From positions 2,046,001-2,110,000 of the forward strand of contig NZ_CP136864.1 in the NCBI RefSeq assembly GCF_045689235.1: a DNA stretch of 64,000 bases, given 5' to 3'. The notes below the pieces were generated by a model. The model was not told the origin of the DNA, searched no databases, and saw only the letters and a program-made list of their open reading frames with translations. The stretch comes from Congregibacter variabilis (lineage in GTDB: Bacteria > Pseudomonadota > Gammaproteobacteria > Pseudomonadales > Halieaceae). Positions 9,469-18,874 of the stretch are shown here, in pieces; position 1 is the stretch's first letter; every line of letters begins with the position of its first letter. The position numbers were made by a program, and so were the translations under genes.

Positions 9469-11055
9469 TTATCGATCCCGCAAAATACGCTTTGCCGCAT
9501 TGTGACCGGGGGCACCGGTAACACCGCCCCCGGGATGAGATCCCGAGCCACAGAGATACAGACCCGGCACGGGAGTCGCATATTGCGCGGCCTGCGGATG
9601 AGGCCGCATAGAAAACAACTGGTCCGGCTCCAGGCGGCCATGACAGATATCGCCGCGAGTCATGCCCAGCATACGCTCAAGATCCAGCGGCGTTAAACAC
9701 TGCGTCGCCACCAGGATATCTGGGAGATTGGGAATAAAGCGCGTGACATGATCGAGGATATTTTGGATGACTCTGGGCTTCTGCTCGTCCCAGGATGCGC
9801 CATCCGCCAGATCATAGGGCATGTACTTGCACAGTAAGCTCATCACATGATGACCGGGCTGATCAGTGAGCTCCTGATCCATGGTGCTCGGTATGATCGC
9901 CTCAATGATCGGCGGCTGTGCGGGAACACCGGCCCGGGCACTCTGGTAAGCCTGATTCAGATGCTCTGCACTTTCGATAAAAGTGATGCTACTGCGATGC
10001 GGATCACCAATGTCGGCGCCCGGGATTGCGGCAAACTCGGGCAGGCCGGACAACGCCAGGTTCATTCGCAGCGATGCCGACTCCTGCCTGAAGGCTTTGA
10101 TGTCTCGCGCGAAGTCCTGGGGAAGATGCTCTTCTCCCAGAAGCTTTAAGAAGGTCCGATTGGGGTCAGTATTGGCGGCCACCACCGGCGCATGGATAAA
10201 GTCTCCGTTCTCAAGACGAACGCCGGTCACTATGCCACCGTTAACCTCAATCTTCTCTACTGCGGCATCTGTGCGAATCTCGACGCCGTGGGCCATGGCC
10301 GAGGCTGCCATCGCCTGCGTGATCGCTCCCATACCGCCTTTGACGATACCCCAGGCGCCCTTGCGGCCGGCAATCTCGCCCACCGCGTGATGCAACATGG
10401 CGAGACTCGCACCGGGCTGTGTTAACGGTGCAAAGTTGGCGGGCATGATATGGGCGGCCACCATGGCCTTAATCTTGGGGCTCTCGAACCAACGCTCAAT
10501 GATCGACTCTGGAGCACCAATAAAGAACTGCATCAGGCGCCAGCGCGCTTCCTCATCGAGACGATACACATCCATACTCAGGCGTAGACTCGACAGAATA
10601 TCGGTCAATCCATCCATTGCCAGTTTTGGCGGCTCCCGCAGCCACTGCTTGGCCAGCAGGCCCCCTACCTGATCGACCGTCTCCTCAAAGGCAAGATAAG
10701 CGTCGTAATCCACGGCCGAATATTTGGCGAATTGCGCTCGGTCATGGGCATCGTCACCATTGAGCAGCAGAAAATCGCCGCGAGTATCCAGGTACAAGGA
10801 GTTCTCAAGGAGAATCGGCTCGTAGCCATAACGCTCAAGCTCCAGATCCCGAACCACCTCCGGCCGCAACAGACTCACCACATAAGACGCAATGGAGTTG
10901 CGATAGCCCGGGTGAAACTCCTCGGTTACAGCGGCACCCCCAACGATGGACCGACGCTCCAGCACACACACGCGCATGCCGCCCCGGGCCAGGTAATTGG
11001 CAGTGGTGAGTCCATTGTGTCCTGCGCCGATAACAATCGCGTCAAAGTGGCTCAA
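9469..11055 (-). CDS. FAD/NAD(P)-dependent oxidoreductase, PYROXD2-like (paralogue)
   Basis: This 528-aa flavoprotein starts with AIVIGAGHNGLTTANYLARG and ERRSIVGGAAVTEEFHPGYR and ends with CGSGSHPGGGVTGAPGHNAA, matching the 2725-4308 protein along its length and in its key motifs. It is first in an operon with the molybdoenzyme and the MFS transporter. An adjacent redox pair plus carrier suggests a dedicated oxidation route for one imported compound. Like other members of this family it has no established reaction. Duplication within the island, followed by different partner acquisition, is the simplest reading. Confidence 0.82.
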   Translation of the reverse strand: MSHFDAIVIGAGHNGLTTANYLARGGMRVCVLERRSIVGGAAVTEEFHPGYRNSIASYVVSLLRPEVVRDLELERYGYEPILLENSLYLDTRGDFLLLNGDDAHDRAQFAKYSAVDYDAYLAFEETVDQVGGLLAKQWLREPPKLAMDGLTDILSSLRLSMDVYRLDEEARWRLMQFFIGAPESIIERWFESPKIKAMVAAHIMPANFAPLTQPGASLAMLHHAVGEIAGRKGAWGIVKGGMGAITQAMAASAMAHGVEIRTDAAVEKIEVNGGIVTGVRLENGDFIHAPVVAANTDPNRTFLKLLGEEHLPQDFARDIKAFRQESASLRMNLALSGLPEFAAIPGADIGDPHRSSITFIESAEHLNQAYQSARAGVPAQPPIIEAIIPSTMDQELTDQPGHHVMSLLCKYMPYDLADGASWDEQKPRVIQNILDHVTRFIPNLPDILVATQCLTPLDLERMLGMTRGDICHGRLEPDQLFSMRPHPQAAQYATPVPGLYLCGSGSHPGGGVTGAPGHNAAKRILRDR

Positions 11056-11234
11056 GCGGTCTTCCTCAGCTATGCTCAGTTGGAATCCTAGCGCATCCCC
11101 CTGAAGGGTGATTTCACTCCCTATACGGAAAGAAGATAGTAAACAAAGACCGTGGAGAATGCGTCAGCCTTAATGATGTGGTCTGCACTTTTAGAAATCC
11201 GTCAGGCGGGCCTGTCTGGCGTTGGAGTTTCCTT

Positions 11235-12599
11235 ATGACAAGCATCGAACAACCCCTGGATCACTCAGCATCTGGCCTTACCGATACGATCACTCCGGCG
11301 GGACTTGATGCACACTGGATGGCTTATTCGGGCAACCGTCAGTTTAAGAAAGATCCACGGATCATTGTGGGTGCCGATGGCATCTACTACATCGATGATA
11401 AAGGCCGACGCATTATGGATGGCCTGTCGGGTTTATGGACCTGTGGCCTGGGACATAACCGGCCGGAAATTGCAGATGCGGTAAACCAACAGCTGCGCAC
11501 CCTTGATTACTCTCCGGCCTTTCAGTTCGCCCAACCCAAGTCCTTTCAGCTTGCCGAGCGCGTTCGAAATCTGATGCCTGAAGATTTGGACTATGTCTTC
11601 TTCACCGGATCCGGCTCCGAGTCTGCAGATACATCACTGAAAATGGCCCGGGCCTACTGGCGTCTCAAAGGACAGCCCAGCAAGACGCGTCTCATCGGTC
11701 GCATCAAGGGCTATCACGGCGTTAACTTCGGCGGCATTTCTGTCGGTGGAATAGCCGCCAATCGCAAGATGTTTGGCCAGGGCATAGAGGCCGACCACCT
11801 GTCGCATACGATGATCCCGGAGAATCAGTACCAGCGGGGAATGCCGGCGCACGGTGCCCATCTTGCCGATCAGCTTCTGGAGATGATTGCACTGCATGAT
11901 GCCAGCAATATTGCAGCGGTGATCGTAGAGCCCATGGCAGGATCCGCCGGGGTTCTGCCACCGCCCGTGGGTTATTTAAAACGCTTGAGAGAGATTTGTA
12001 CCCAGCACAACATACTGCTGATTTTCGATGAAGTGATTACCGCCTTCGGCCGCTGTGGAGCCATGACCGGTGCGGATGCTTATGGCGTAGTGCCGGACAT
12101 TCTGAATACGGCCAAGCAAATTACCAACGGTGCTATTCCCATGGGCGCGGTCATCGCTCGAAAGGAGATTTATGACACCTTTATGGCACAGGATTCACCA
12201 GAGCATCTATTAGAGTTTTTCCACGGTTACACTTATTCGGCTCACCCTGTGGCCTGTGCTGCCGCACTGGCGACACTGGATGTGCTGGAGCAAGAGCAAC
12301 TACCCCAGCGCGTCGCCGAAAAAGCCCCGCTGCTGGAAGAAGCCATTCATGCATTACACGGTGCGCCCAACATCACTGACATCCGCAACTACGGATTTGC
12401 CGCCGCGATCACGCTAGCCCCCAAGGATGGAGATCCCACGCTGCGACCTTTTGAGGTAGGCATGCGCATGTGGGAAAAAGGTTTTTATGTCCGCTATGGC
12501 GGCGACACGATTCAGCTAGGCCTGCCCTTTGTGATCAAGGATCAGGAGATAGAGCAATTGTGTGCAGCGCTGGGAGATGCAGTGCGGGATTCAGCCTGA
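11235..12599 (+). CDS. Class III (omega) aminotransferase, SpuC-like
   Basis: This PLP enzyme of about 454 aa has the fold-type I class III motifs: MDGLSGLWTCGLGH near the N-terminus, GYHGVNFGG, IFDEVITAFGRCG (the Asp that contacts the PLP nitrogen) and the PLP lysine in NTAKQITNGAIPMG. It resembles putrescine/beta-alanine:pyruvate aminotransferases (SpuC and relatives). The ATG at 11235 follows GGAG by 7 nt; an upstream start at 11178 has no support. It would give an alternative, transamination route for amines beside the glutamylation route at 1-2174. It ends 1 nt from the convergent Tag-family gene. Confidence 0.88.
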   Translation: MTSIEQPLDHSASGLTDTITPAGLDAHWMAYSGNRQFKKDPRIIVGADGIYYIDDKGRRIMDGLSGLWTCGLGHNRPEIADAVNQQLRTLDYSPAFQFAQPKSFQLAERVRNLMPEDLDYVFFTGSGSESADTSLKMARAYWRLKGQPSKTRLIGRIKGYHGVNFGGISVGGIAANRKMFGQGIEADHLSHTMIPENQYQRGMPAHGAHLADQLLEMIALHDASNIAAVIVEPMAGSAGVLPPPVGYLKRLREICTQHNILLIFDEVITAFGRCGAMTGADAYGVVPDILNTAKQITNGAIPMGAVIARKEIYDTFMAQDSPEHLLEFFHGYTYSAHPVACAAALATLDVLEQEQLPQRVAEKAPLLEEAIHALHGAPNITDIRNYGFAAAITLAPKDGDPTLRPFEVGMRMWEKGFYVRYGGDTIQLGLPFVIKDQEIEQLCAALGDAVRDSA

Positions 12600-12600
12600 G

Positions 12601-13314
12601 TTAGCGCGCTATACCCACGTGATTCTGCCCATAGCTGAAGGACACTATGCGACTTAGCTGAGACAAAGAACGTCCAGACTGTGCTCGTAGCTCATTGAAA
12701 AACTCCTGAGTAGCCTGCAGGGATTTTTTGCTGGTGGTTCCACCATCAATGACACCGCGATTTCGCAAAAACCCCTCGACGTCCTGTGTCAGCAAAAAGC
12801 TATCGACACCCAGAGCGCGCAAAGCATAGGGACCGGTGTTACCCCCCAAGCGGCTGCCCTGTTTTTTCAGGTACAGCCATAAGCCAATCACGTCATCCTC
12901 TGGCCAGTTCGCCACAAACTGTCCAAAGCTCATACCATTGCAACGCTCGGTCTCGGCAATCATCGTGGCGTTTTCGCGCACGGTCTTCACCTTGGTGAAA
13001 TTGCGGATGATGCTGGGATCTTTGGCTTTTCGCTCGAGCATGTCATCGGGCATCATCAACAAACGCTCAACATCAAAGCCCCAAAAAACGTCTTCGAAGT
13101 TGTCCCACTTTTGATTCACCACCCGCCACACAAAACCTGATTGAAAGACTTTGCGCGTGAACTCTGCCAGATACCGATCACTGCCGAGCTTTCTCAACTT
13201 CGCTTTGCTTGCGTTCTTTGGTAGCAAGGACTCTACGGCAGCTGGACCACCCTTGCGCTCACAGGCAAGCCCATAAATCACCTCGTAGCTGAGGGGGTTC
13301 AACGTTTGGGCCAT
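12601..13314 (-). CDS. 3-methyladenine DNA glycosylase I (Tag)-family protein, atypical
   Basis: This 237-aa protein resembles the Tag/adenine glycosylase helix-hairpin-helix family. It has FQSGFVWRVVNQKWDNFEDVFWGFD and MPDDMLERKAKDPSIIRN, equivalent to the Tag core where a loop engages the base, and MSFGQFVANWPEDD downstream. The zinc-binding Cys/His ends of classical E. coli Tag are not evident, so this is the longer environmental variant and glycosylase activity is inferred only. It lies 12 nt downstream of the VOC gene and is probably co-transcribed with it. Confidence 0.7.
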   Translation of the reverse strand: MAQTLNPLSYEVIYGLACERKGGPAAVESLLPKNASKAKLRKLGSDRYLAEFTRKVFQSGFVWRVVNQKWDNFEDVFWGFDVERLLMMPDDMLERKAKDPSIIRNFTKVKTVRENATMIAETERCNGMSFGQFVANWPEDDVIGLWLYLKKQGSRLGGNTGPYALRALGVDSFLLTQDVEGFLRNRGVIDGGTTSKKSLQATQEFFNELRAQSGRSLSQLSRIVSFSYGQNHVGIAR

Positions 13315-13326
13315 AGCTATGTCTCT

Positions 13327-13818
13327 CTACAGAAAAGGCTGCCAGCGCTCCAGGTACACCTGAAGCAGTTCGATCCGCGTACCATCCGGATCCACACAGG
13401 TGGCCACATCAGCCAGACGTTCGTGACACTGCTGGGGTGGTGATAGAAACTCCACACCATCATTACTCAGTGTTTCATAATCAGACGCCAGATCTTCGCT
13501 GACCAGACAGATTCGCACCAAACCAAGATCTTTGTTCTCCAAGGGGTCACGCTGCGCCAGATCAGAAAACTCCGTGAGATCAAGCTTTGGAAAACCGTCG
13601 TCAAGCTGCAATATACACGCGCGACCCGTGACTGAGTCCGAAATACCTAATGCTGTGGCGCTAGCCGCATCGAGTGTATTCGCCTGCTGAGAATCTAAAC
13701 CCAGATACGGAATACTCGGGAGAAAGATGTCGAAACCAAGTTTTTTATAGAAATCAACGGACGCATCAAGATCGCGAACGTTAATATTGATATGACCCCA
13801 GGAAAAATTAGTACTCAT
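13327..13818 (-). CDS. VOC (glyoxalase/bleomycin-resistance-like) domain protein
   Basis: This 163-aa protein has the paired beta-alpha-beta-beta-beta units of the vicinal oxygen chelate fold. WGHININVRDLDASVDFYKKLGF opens the first unit and a second-half metal-ligand-like end is seen in CVDPDGTRIELLQVY. A first-unit His and a terminal Glu fit a metal site. No reaction can be assigned: family members include glyoxalases, dioxygenases and resistance proteins. The downstream Tag-family gene starts 12 nt after its stop. Confidence 0.75.
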   Translation of the reverse strand: MSTNFSWGHININVRDLDASVDFYKKLGFDIFLPSIPYLGLDSQQANTLDAASATALGISDSVTGRACILQLDDGFPKLDLTEFSDLAQRDPLENKDLGLVRICLVSEDLASDYETLSNDGVEFLSPPQQCHERLADVATCVDPDGTRIELLQVYLERWQPFL

Positions 13819-13961
13819 TGCTTAACTCCATGACAGCACAACAGCAAGCCGAGACGCCATCGCCTCGGCCCTAATATCGCCTAAAAGAGAAACAACGCCT
13901 CAGCAGGTTTTTTTGGGAACTGGCCCGACGCGTAAACGACAGAGCCGCCCATAAGAATCCC

Positions 13962-15515
13962 TTAGCGGGTCACCGACAGCATGTACTCGGCAACAGCGAG
14001 ACGTGTCTCCTCATCCAGATAGTCCTGCTTGGGCATCTCTGGGTAGTCCTCGCGCTTTTTAACCGGCGCGGCGATGTACTCGGCAAGGCCATGGGGGTTT
14101 TCCATATACAGGGCCTGAATGATCTTGACCGGCGGACCGATCATGCGGCCTTCGTAGGTGTGACAACCTGCACAGATACCCAGGTAGGCAATCTTGCCCC
14201 GCTCGCCAGGCTCTATCACCCTGGGCTTCACCGGCGGCATCAAATAGTTACCGATAGTCGAGGTGTTGGTGAAATCGCACTCCGCGTAGTCATCAATACC
14301 CGAGTGCACATAGCGGTGACGATTGATGATGCAGCTGTCATTGCTGGGACCAATGGCAAAAATATCGGGATTACCCGTTTTGAAATCGGCAAGCATCAAT
14401 CCCTTGATCTCAGGAATCGTGTCGTAACCATTGTTGTGCATGGTGTTGTTCAAAATCATCAGTCGATCAGAGTTCGGATCAGCCTCGGGGTCGACAGTCA
14501 CATTTGTCAGCTCTGCGGCAGTATTGTGATCTACCGTCATGATGCCCACAGTTTTGTTATTGGTGATGATATTTCCCTCGACCACCACATCATCCGCCGC
14601 CATGATCATGATTCCGGTGCCGGCAGGGATGCCACCGACGGTAGAGCCTGGAGCTCCGAAGTTAGGCGTGTTGTTATCCGAGATCCAGTTGTTACGAATA
14701 ATGACGTCATAGGTGGTTTTTATGGGCAGTCCCGGGGTAATAAAAGCCAGAACGCCGCCAGTATTGTTGTAGACAAAGTTGCTTTCGACGATGGCGTGAC
14801 GGCTGTTCTCAATCTCAATACCGGCAACACTGTCGAAGACTTCGTTGTAAGCCACGTGGATGTTGTCGCTCATCCCCACGTAAATGGCGGCGTCTTCAAT
14901 ACCCGACACCACATTGTGCTCCACAACGCCATTGGTACCCAGTTGCGGAAAGATGCCGTAGACGCCCGTATCAACAATAATATTGTCGCGGATCTCAAAG
15001 TTGTTACCCGCCTGGCTCATGATCGCATTGCCTTTGTACTTGGTGATCAAAAAGCCTTCTACGACGATGTTATTGCCCGAGAATAAAATCGCATCATTGA
15101 GCGTGCCCTCGCCATCCAGGGTGGCGCGCTCAGACCCCTGAACAATACCGATCAGGCGAATGCCATCTTTATCGATGTACACAGTCTCGCTGTAGGTGCC
15201 GGGCATGACATGAATAGTGGTGCCGGGATCGGCTGCAATCACCGCTTCCTGTATGGACTCACCATCTTTCACAGTGACCACCACGTCCGTCATGGGCGGG
15301 CCTGCCACAAACTTACTGCTGCCCTGCACCATGTATTCCTTGGCCGCCGCTACGTCGGCTTCACTGGCGGTGCCAGTGGTACTGCCGCCATAAGACGCCC
15401 CGCCACTACTGCTGGTAACTACCGGAGCAGATCCACCGGTTTTTTTGCCGAACTGCTGTCCCGCCGCAAAAGCGGCGATAACCAGTACTACGGCCAGAAT
15501 TCTTCCCATACTCAT
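13962..15515 (-). CDS. Exported right-handed parallel beta-helix protein with C-terminal cytochrome c domain
   Basis: This 517-aa protein has an N-terminal signal/anchor helix (RILAVVLVIAAFAAGQ), a Ser/Gly/Thr linker to about residue 50, and a long region (about 75-430) of repeating turns rich in N, G, V and I (for example NNIVVEGFLIT, NNFEIRDNIIVDTG). This is the signature of a right-handed parallel beta-helix. The last 70 residues form a mono-haem cytochrome c: CAGCH at 448-452 and a Met axial-ligand candidate in YPEMPKQ. It resembles the beta-helix family described as a recurrent two-gene pair of unknown function (TIGR03805/03806 type). It is coupled by ATGA to the peroxidase gene upstream. 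Confidence 0.8.
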   Translation of the reverse strand: MSMGRILAVVLVIAAFAAGQQFGKKTGGSAPVVTSSSGGASYGGSTTGTASEADVAAAKEYMVQGSSKFVAGPPMTDVVVTVKDGESIQEAVIAADPGTTIHVMPGTYSETVYIDKDGIRLIGIVQGSERATLDGEGTLNDAILFSGNNIVVEGFLITKYKGNAIMSQAGNNFEIRDNIIVDTGVYGIFPQLGTNGVVEHNVVSGIEDAAIYVGMSDNIHVAYNEVFDSVAGIEIENSRHAIVESNFVYNNTGGVLAFITPGLPIKTTYDVIIRNNWISDNNTPNFGAPGSTVGGIPAGTGIMIMAADDVVVEGNIITNNKTVGIMTVDHNTAAELTNVTVDPEADPNSDRLMILNNTMHNNGYDTIPEIKGLMLADFKTGNPDIFAIGPSNDSCIINRHRYVHSGIDDYAECDFTNTSTIGNYLMPPVKPRVIEPGERGKIAYLGICAGCHTYEGRMIGPPVKIIQALYMENPHGLAEYIAAPVKKREDYPEMPKQDYLDEETRLAVAEYMLSVTR

Positions 15516-16828
15516 GATGCTGCTCCCAGAGTTAGCTCCACTGCGTCGCCGGAATCCCGGGCAACCGCGTTGGAGGTGTGCGAGGTTTTATTGCTTTTGC
15601 TAAAAGGTGAAACACCAATGGGCGTTAAGCCCGACGGTACGCTTTTAGGTATCGCTGGAGTAAATGTCTCGTCGGTCAGTGTGCCCAGAAAGTCCACCAG
15701 GCGATCAAGCTCGACGTCCGTCAGATTGGGCTCCCAGATATGCCAGTGAATATGCATATCCACACCCTCGGGCACCGCATGGCCGCGCCCGCCGGTATAA
15801 AACGCCACAGCTTCACGAAGCGTTGCAAACCGCCCCGAGTGCATATACGGCGCTGTTTTTGCGATGTTGCGCAGCGTAGGAACCTTAAAGCCCCCTTTCA
15901 TTTTGGGTGCATCCCAGGTGGCCTCAGCGCCAATATCCAAGGGCAGGCCCTCAGGCTCCGGGGAACCGATCACCGCAACTTGCTGATTGGTGAACAAGGG
16001 CGGCGTATGACACTCCGCACAGCGGGCGACAAACGATCGGAAGACATTCAGACCTTCGATCTCGTTGTCATTAAGCGCAGCGTGATAGCCATGGGCATAA
16101 CGGTCATAGCGGCTGTTTAAGGAAATCAGCGAGGTCTGGAATGCTGCCAAGGACAAATACACTTGCCCAAGGCTGATCTCGTCCAGCTCACCATCAGGAA
16201 AGGCCTGGCGAAAAAGGCGACCATAATTCTCGTTCCCCTGAAGCGTTGATAGCAGCTGTGCCGGCGTGTTGGCCATCTCCTCGGGCGAATAGAGGGGGCC
16301 CTGTGCCTGCTCTTCCAGAGAGTCGGCTCGCGCATCCCAAAACAAATGCTTAAGAAACGCTACATTCCAAAGCGTGGGCGAAGAGCGCGGTACCTCATGC
16401 CCGGCAACGCCGATGGCTCGAGCTCGGCCATCACTAAAGCCCAGATCCGGATGATGACAGCTAGCGCAGGACGTAGACCCATCACCCGATAGCGCGGGAT
16501 CAAAAAACAGGTAACGGCCCAGATCGATTTGTTCGGGGGTGAACCCGTCTCGATGCGTGGGTAGCGCAGTTTGGGTTCCGCCAACACCACGATCCTGAAG
16601 TGAATCGTAGAACTGATACATATTGCGCAGTTCACAGCTGCCTGCCTCGGTCTGCTCAAAGCTCGGCGGACAGCGATCCTTAAGGACAATCCCTTCAGGG
16701 GATGCTGTGCTCATCGCAGATTGAGTCTCCAGCCCAAACTCTACCGCATCAGATGGGCTATTGGCTGCCAGGATCACCAATCCCAGCACGCCAAGAACGA
16801 CAGCTCCCGTATAAATCCTGACCATCAT
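15512..16828 (-). CDS. Di-haem cytochrome c peroxidase/MauG-family protein
   Basis: This 438-aa protein has an N-terminal hydrophobic export segment (GAVVLGVLGLVILAA) and two haem-binding motifs, CASCH at 121-125 and CAECH at 270-274, in the spacing of the bacterial CcpA/MauG family. GRYLFFDPALSGDGS and PTLRNIAKTAPYMHSGRF are family signatures. A Pro/Cys-rich insert (RCPPSFEQ...GSCELRNMY) precedes the first haem domain and is not part of standard Ccp. Expected role: periplasmic peroxidase, or oxidation of a partner protein as MauG does. It overlaps both neighbours by ATGA, so the three cytochromes form one coupled operon. Confidence 0.85.
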   Translation of the reverse strand: MMVRIYTGAVVLGVLGLVILAANSPSDAVEFGLETQSAMSTASPEGIVLKDRCPPSFEQTEAGSCELRNMYQFYDSLQDRGVGGTQTALPTHRDGFTPEQIDLGRYLFFDPALSGDGSTSCASCHHPDLGFSDGRARAIGVAGHEVPRSSPTLWNVAFLKHLFWDARADSLEEQAQGPLYSPEEMANTPAQLLSTLQGNENYGRLFRQAFPDGELDEISLGQVYLSLAAFQTSLISLNSRYDRYAHGYHAALNDNEIEGLNVFRSFVARCAECHTPPLFTNQQVAVIGSPEPEGLPLDIGAEATWDAPKMKGGFKVPTLRNIAKTAPYMHSGRFATLREAVAFYTGGRGHAVPEGVDMHIHWHIWEPNLTDVELDRLVDFLGTLTDETFTPAIPKSVPSGLTPIGVSPFSKSNKTSHTSNAVARDSGDAVELTLGAAS

Positions 16829-17460
16829 TGCGACAACAGGTACCCGATAACGTCATCAAGATCTTTATCTGTCGAGAGCATTGTTGCCATCATCTGCATT
16901 TGTCGGCCGTAGCGGTCATCCGGATGGGACCCGCGAATACCCAGAGCAAAATTGTTGTATTGCCGCCGTAGGTAGGTCTGACCCAGACCCGCCAGGCGAG
17001 GCGCGTTCATGCTGGCATTGCCTTTTCCGCCGGGGCCATGGCAAGCTCCGCAGGAAGCATTGTACTGAACCTCACCATTGCGTTGATCGTGCTCTATTGT
17101 CTGCGAAGATGCCGGCATTGGCAGCGAAGTGATGTATGCAACAACATTTTCGACGGCAGCATCGTCTGCCAGAGTAGCTGCCATGCCCTGCATCTGCTTA
17201 CCCAGAGCGTCCCTGGGATCTTCACCACGCACCCCCGACTTAAAATGCTGAAGCTGGCGGATGAGATAGGCCGAGTCCTGCCCTGCCAAAGCCGGCCCGT
17301 TCATCGCGTCAATACCTGCAGCATCAATGCCGTGGCAGGCTCCACAGGTACCGTAAAGCACCTTGCCCAACTCAAGATCCGCCGCACGGCTGCCCGCACT
17401 AAGGCTCAGCAGCGTTAAAACAGCCACGACCGGCAAACACATCTGCTTGATTCTTATCAT
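16825..17460 (-). CDS. Di-haem cytochrome c4-type protein
   Basis: With the start at 17460 the product has 211 aa, a clean signal peptide (MCLPVVAVLTLLSLSAGSRA) and two similar cytochrome domains with CGACH at 39-43 and 137-141, each followed by a Met ligand region (GKQMQGMAATL and GRQMQMMATML). This is the cytochrome c4 architecture, a periplasmic carrier to terminal oxidases or peroxidases. A longer ATG at 17484 would spoil the signal peptide and has no ribosome site. It is first in the operon and probably donates electrons to the peroxidase encoded next. Confidence 0.88.
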   Translation of the reverse strand: MIRIKQMCLPVVAVLTLLSLSAGSRAADLELGKVLYGTCGACHGIDAAGIDAMNGPALAGQDSAYLIRQLQHFKSGVRGEDPRDALGKQMQGMAATLADDAAVENVVAYITSLPMPASSQTIEHDQRNGEVQYNASCGACHGPGGKGNASMNAPRLAGLGQTYLRRQYNNFALGIRGSHPDDRYGRQMQMMATMLSTDKDLDDVIGYLLSQ

Positions 17461-17626
17461 TGTATTTTTCCCTGCCGCAGTCATTCTGGGACTTAAACTC
17501 CATAAAGGGCTGATTATTCGCCTTTTTTGCCCGGAATCTGCCTAATTTCAGGAATACGTCAGGTTTTTTGGGCAACTTATTGTAAAAACACGTCGCCCAA
17601 GGCCCCGCTTTCGGACTTCTACTCAT

Positions 17627-18718
17627 TTAAGCTGACGCACCCAACTCAAGGTTGGAGGTGCCATGGCGACCGTTACTGCCCTGCTCTCGCTGAGATTTAC
17701 GCCACTCAGTGGGAGTCTGAGCCATAGTTTCCTTGAAGGCTTTATTAAAGGAACTCAAGGATCGAAAGCCCGCATCCATAGCAATGGTTAGCACGGGTAA
17801 ATGATCTTCCTCGTTATTGGCCAGACGCTCGGTGGTTTCGCGGATCCGAAAGCTATTGAGGAAATCGCTAAAGTTGCGATGCCCGAGTGCCCCATTGATC
17901 GCTCGTCTCAGACGATACTCCGGCACAGCCAACTGCTGGGCTAAGCTGCCAATACTTAAGCCCATCTCCCTCCAAGGTCTGGCATCCTCCATATACTTCT
18001 GTAATTGAGAGACTAACTCCAGGTCTGCGGGTGTATGTACCACCGCGTTTGCTACAGATGGACCAGGCGCCGCAGTAATAACCGTAGCAGGGGCGCTAAA
18101 CAATAAACCGTCACGATACTGAAGCAGCGCCACGTTCACGGCCAACAGCAGAGCCGCCGGAGGCAGATATTCGAGTAAAAACAGCCATTGAGCCCCCGGG
18201 AATAGCACCTCCCGGGAGAGAATCAGTATGAACAGATAGCTGCCATTGCATCCCACAAACCACAAACGCAAACGGCGGCGGCTTTCAACCAGATCTGTGC
18301 GCCAGTGCCGGACCACCACCCACAGCATCAAGGCCAGCATCACAAACTCAAGTGCCTGAGGCAGATCCACAAAGAGGCTGCGAGAGCCGGGAAACGAGAA
18401 CAGGTGGCTCAACAGCGGAACGAACACGGTAAATTTGACCAAGCCAAGATGCCAGGCTTGCAAGCGGAAGCGATCATCAAAAATACTGGCGCTTAACAGC
18501 CAGAAGACACCCGGCGCCGCCGTTTGAACGGTGGAGGCGAGCAGCGACAGAGAGGTACCTTGCAAAACCGGCGTGAAGAGATAGCCCAGCAAGGACAGTA
18601 AAAACACGCCGAATAACTTTTCACTTAAGCCCCAGCCAGGCTGACGAGCCAGCAGCAGCAAGCTCAACAACACTTGGGAAAGACTAAAACCAATGGCTGC
18701 TATTAATAGATCGGACAT
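17627..18718 (-). CDS. Membrane-anchored AraC-family transcriptional regulator
   Basis: This 363-aa protein has about seven hydrophobic segments in residues 1-215 (IGFSLSQVLLSLLLLA, LLSLLGYLFTPVLQG, FLLEYLPPAALLLAVNVALL and others) followed by an AraC DNA-binding domain (about 240-345). The domain carries both helix-turn-helix units: SIGSLAQQLAVPEYRLRRAI and VLTIAMDAGFRSLSSFNKAF. Regulators with this layout sense a signal at the membrane. It sits upstream of and co-directional with the cytochrome operon (166 nt gap), its most likely target. The signal is unknown. Confidence 0.85.
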   Translation of the reverse strand: MSDLLIAAIGFSLSQVLLSLLLLARQPGWGLSEKLFGVFLLSLLGYLFTPVLQGTSLSLLASTVQTAAPGVFWLLSASIFDDRFRLQAWHLGLVKFTVFVPLLSHLFSFPGSRSLFVDLPQALEFVMLALMLWVVVRHWRTDLVESRRRLRLWFVGCNGSYLFILILSREVLFPGAQWLFLLEYLPPAALLLAVNVALLQYRDGLLFSAPATVITAAPGPSVANAVVHTPADLELVSQLQKYMEDARPWREMGLSIGSLAQQLAVPEYRLRRAINGALGHRNFSDFLNSFRIRETTERLANNEEDHLPVLTIAMDAGFRSLSSFNKAFKETMAQTPTEWRKSQREQGSNGRHGTSNLELGASA

Positions 18719-18874
18719 GGCTCACCCGCAAACGGGTATTCATCATAGCAGCGCACCCGGGGATAGTCTTTGGCCCCGTGACGTGCCGGTGCTCTTCACA
18801 CAGGTCAGGCCTCTACAAGGCGGGAAGGCCCCACCCTGGCGTATGATTGGTCAAAGTCTTGTGGACTCATTCAA

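Noticed and set aside
14091..15086. Long plus-strand frame (331 codons) rich in His, Asp and Val
   Set aside because: It is the antisense of the beta-helix coding region; repeated codons keep the opposite frame open. No ribosome site and no family-like sequence.
17447..17460. TTGAT-N4-ATCAT, resembling an FNR/ANR site
   Set aside because: It overlaps the start codon of the cytochrome c4 gene rather than lying at a promoter, so it is probably chance.
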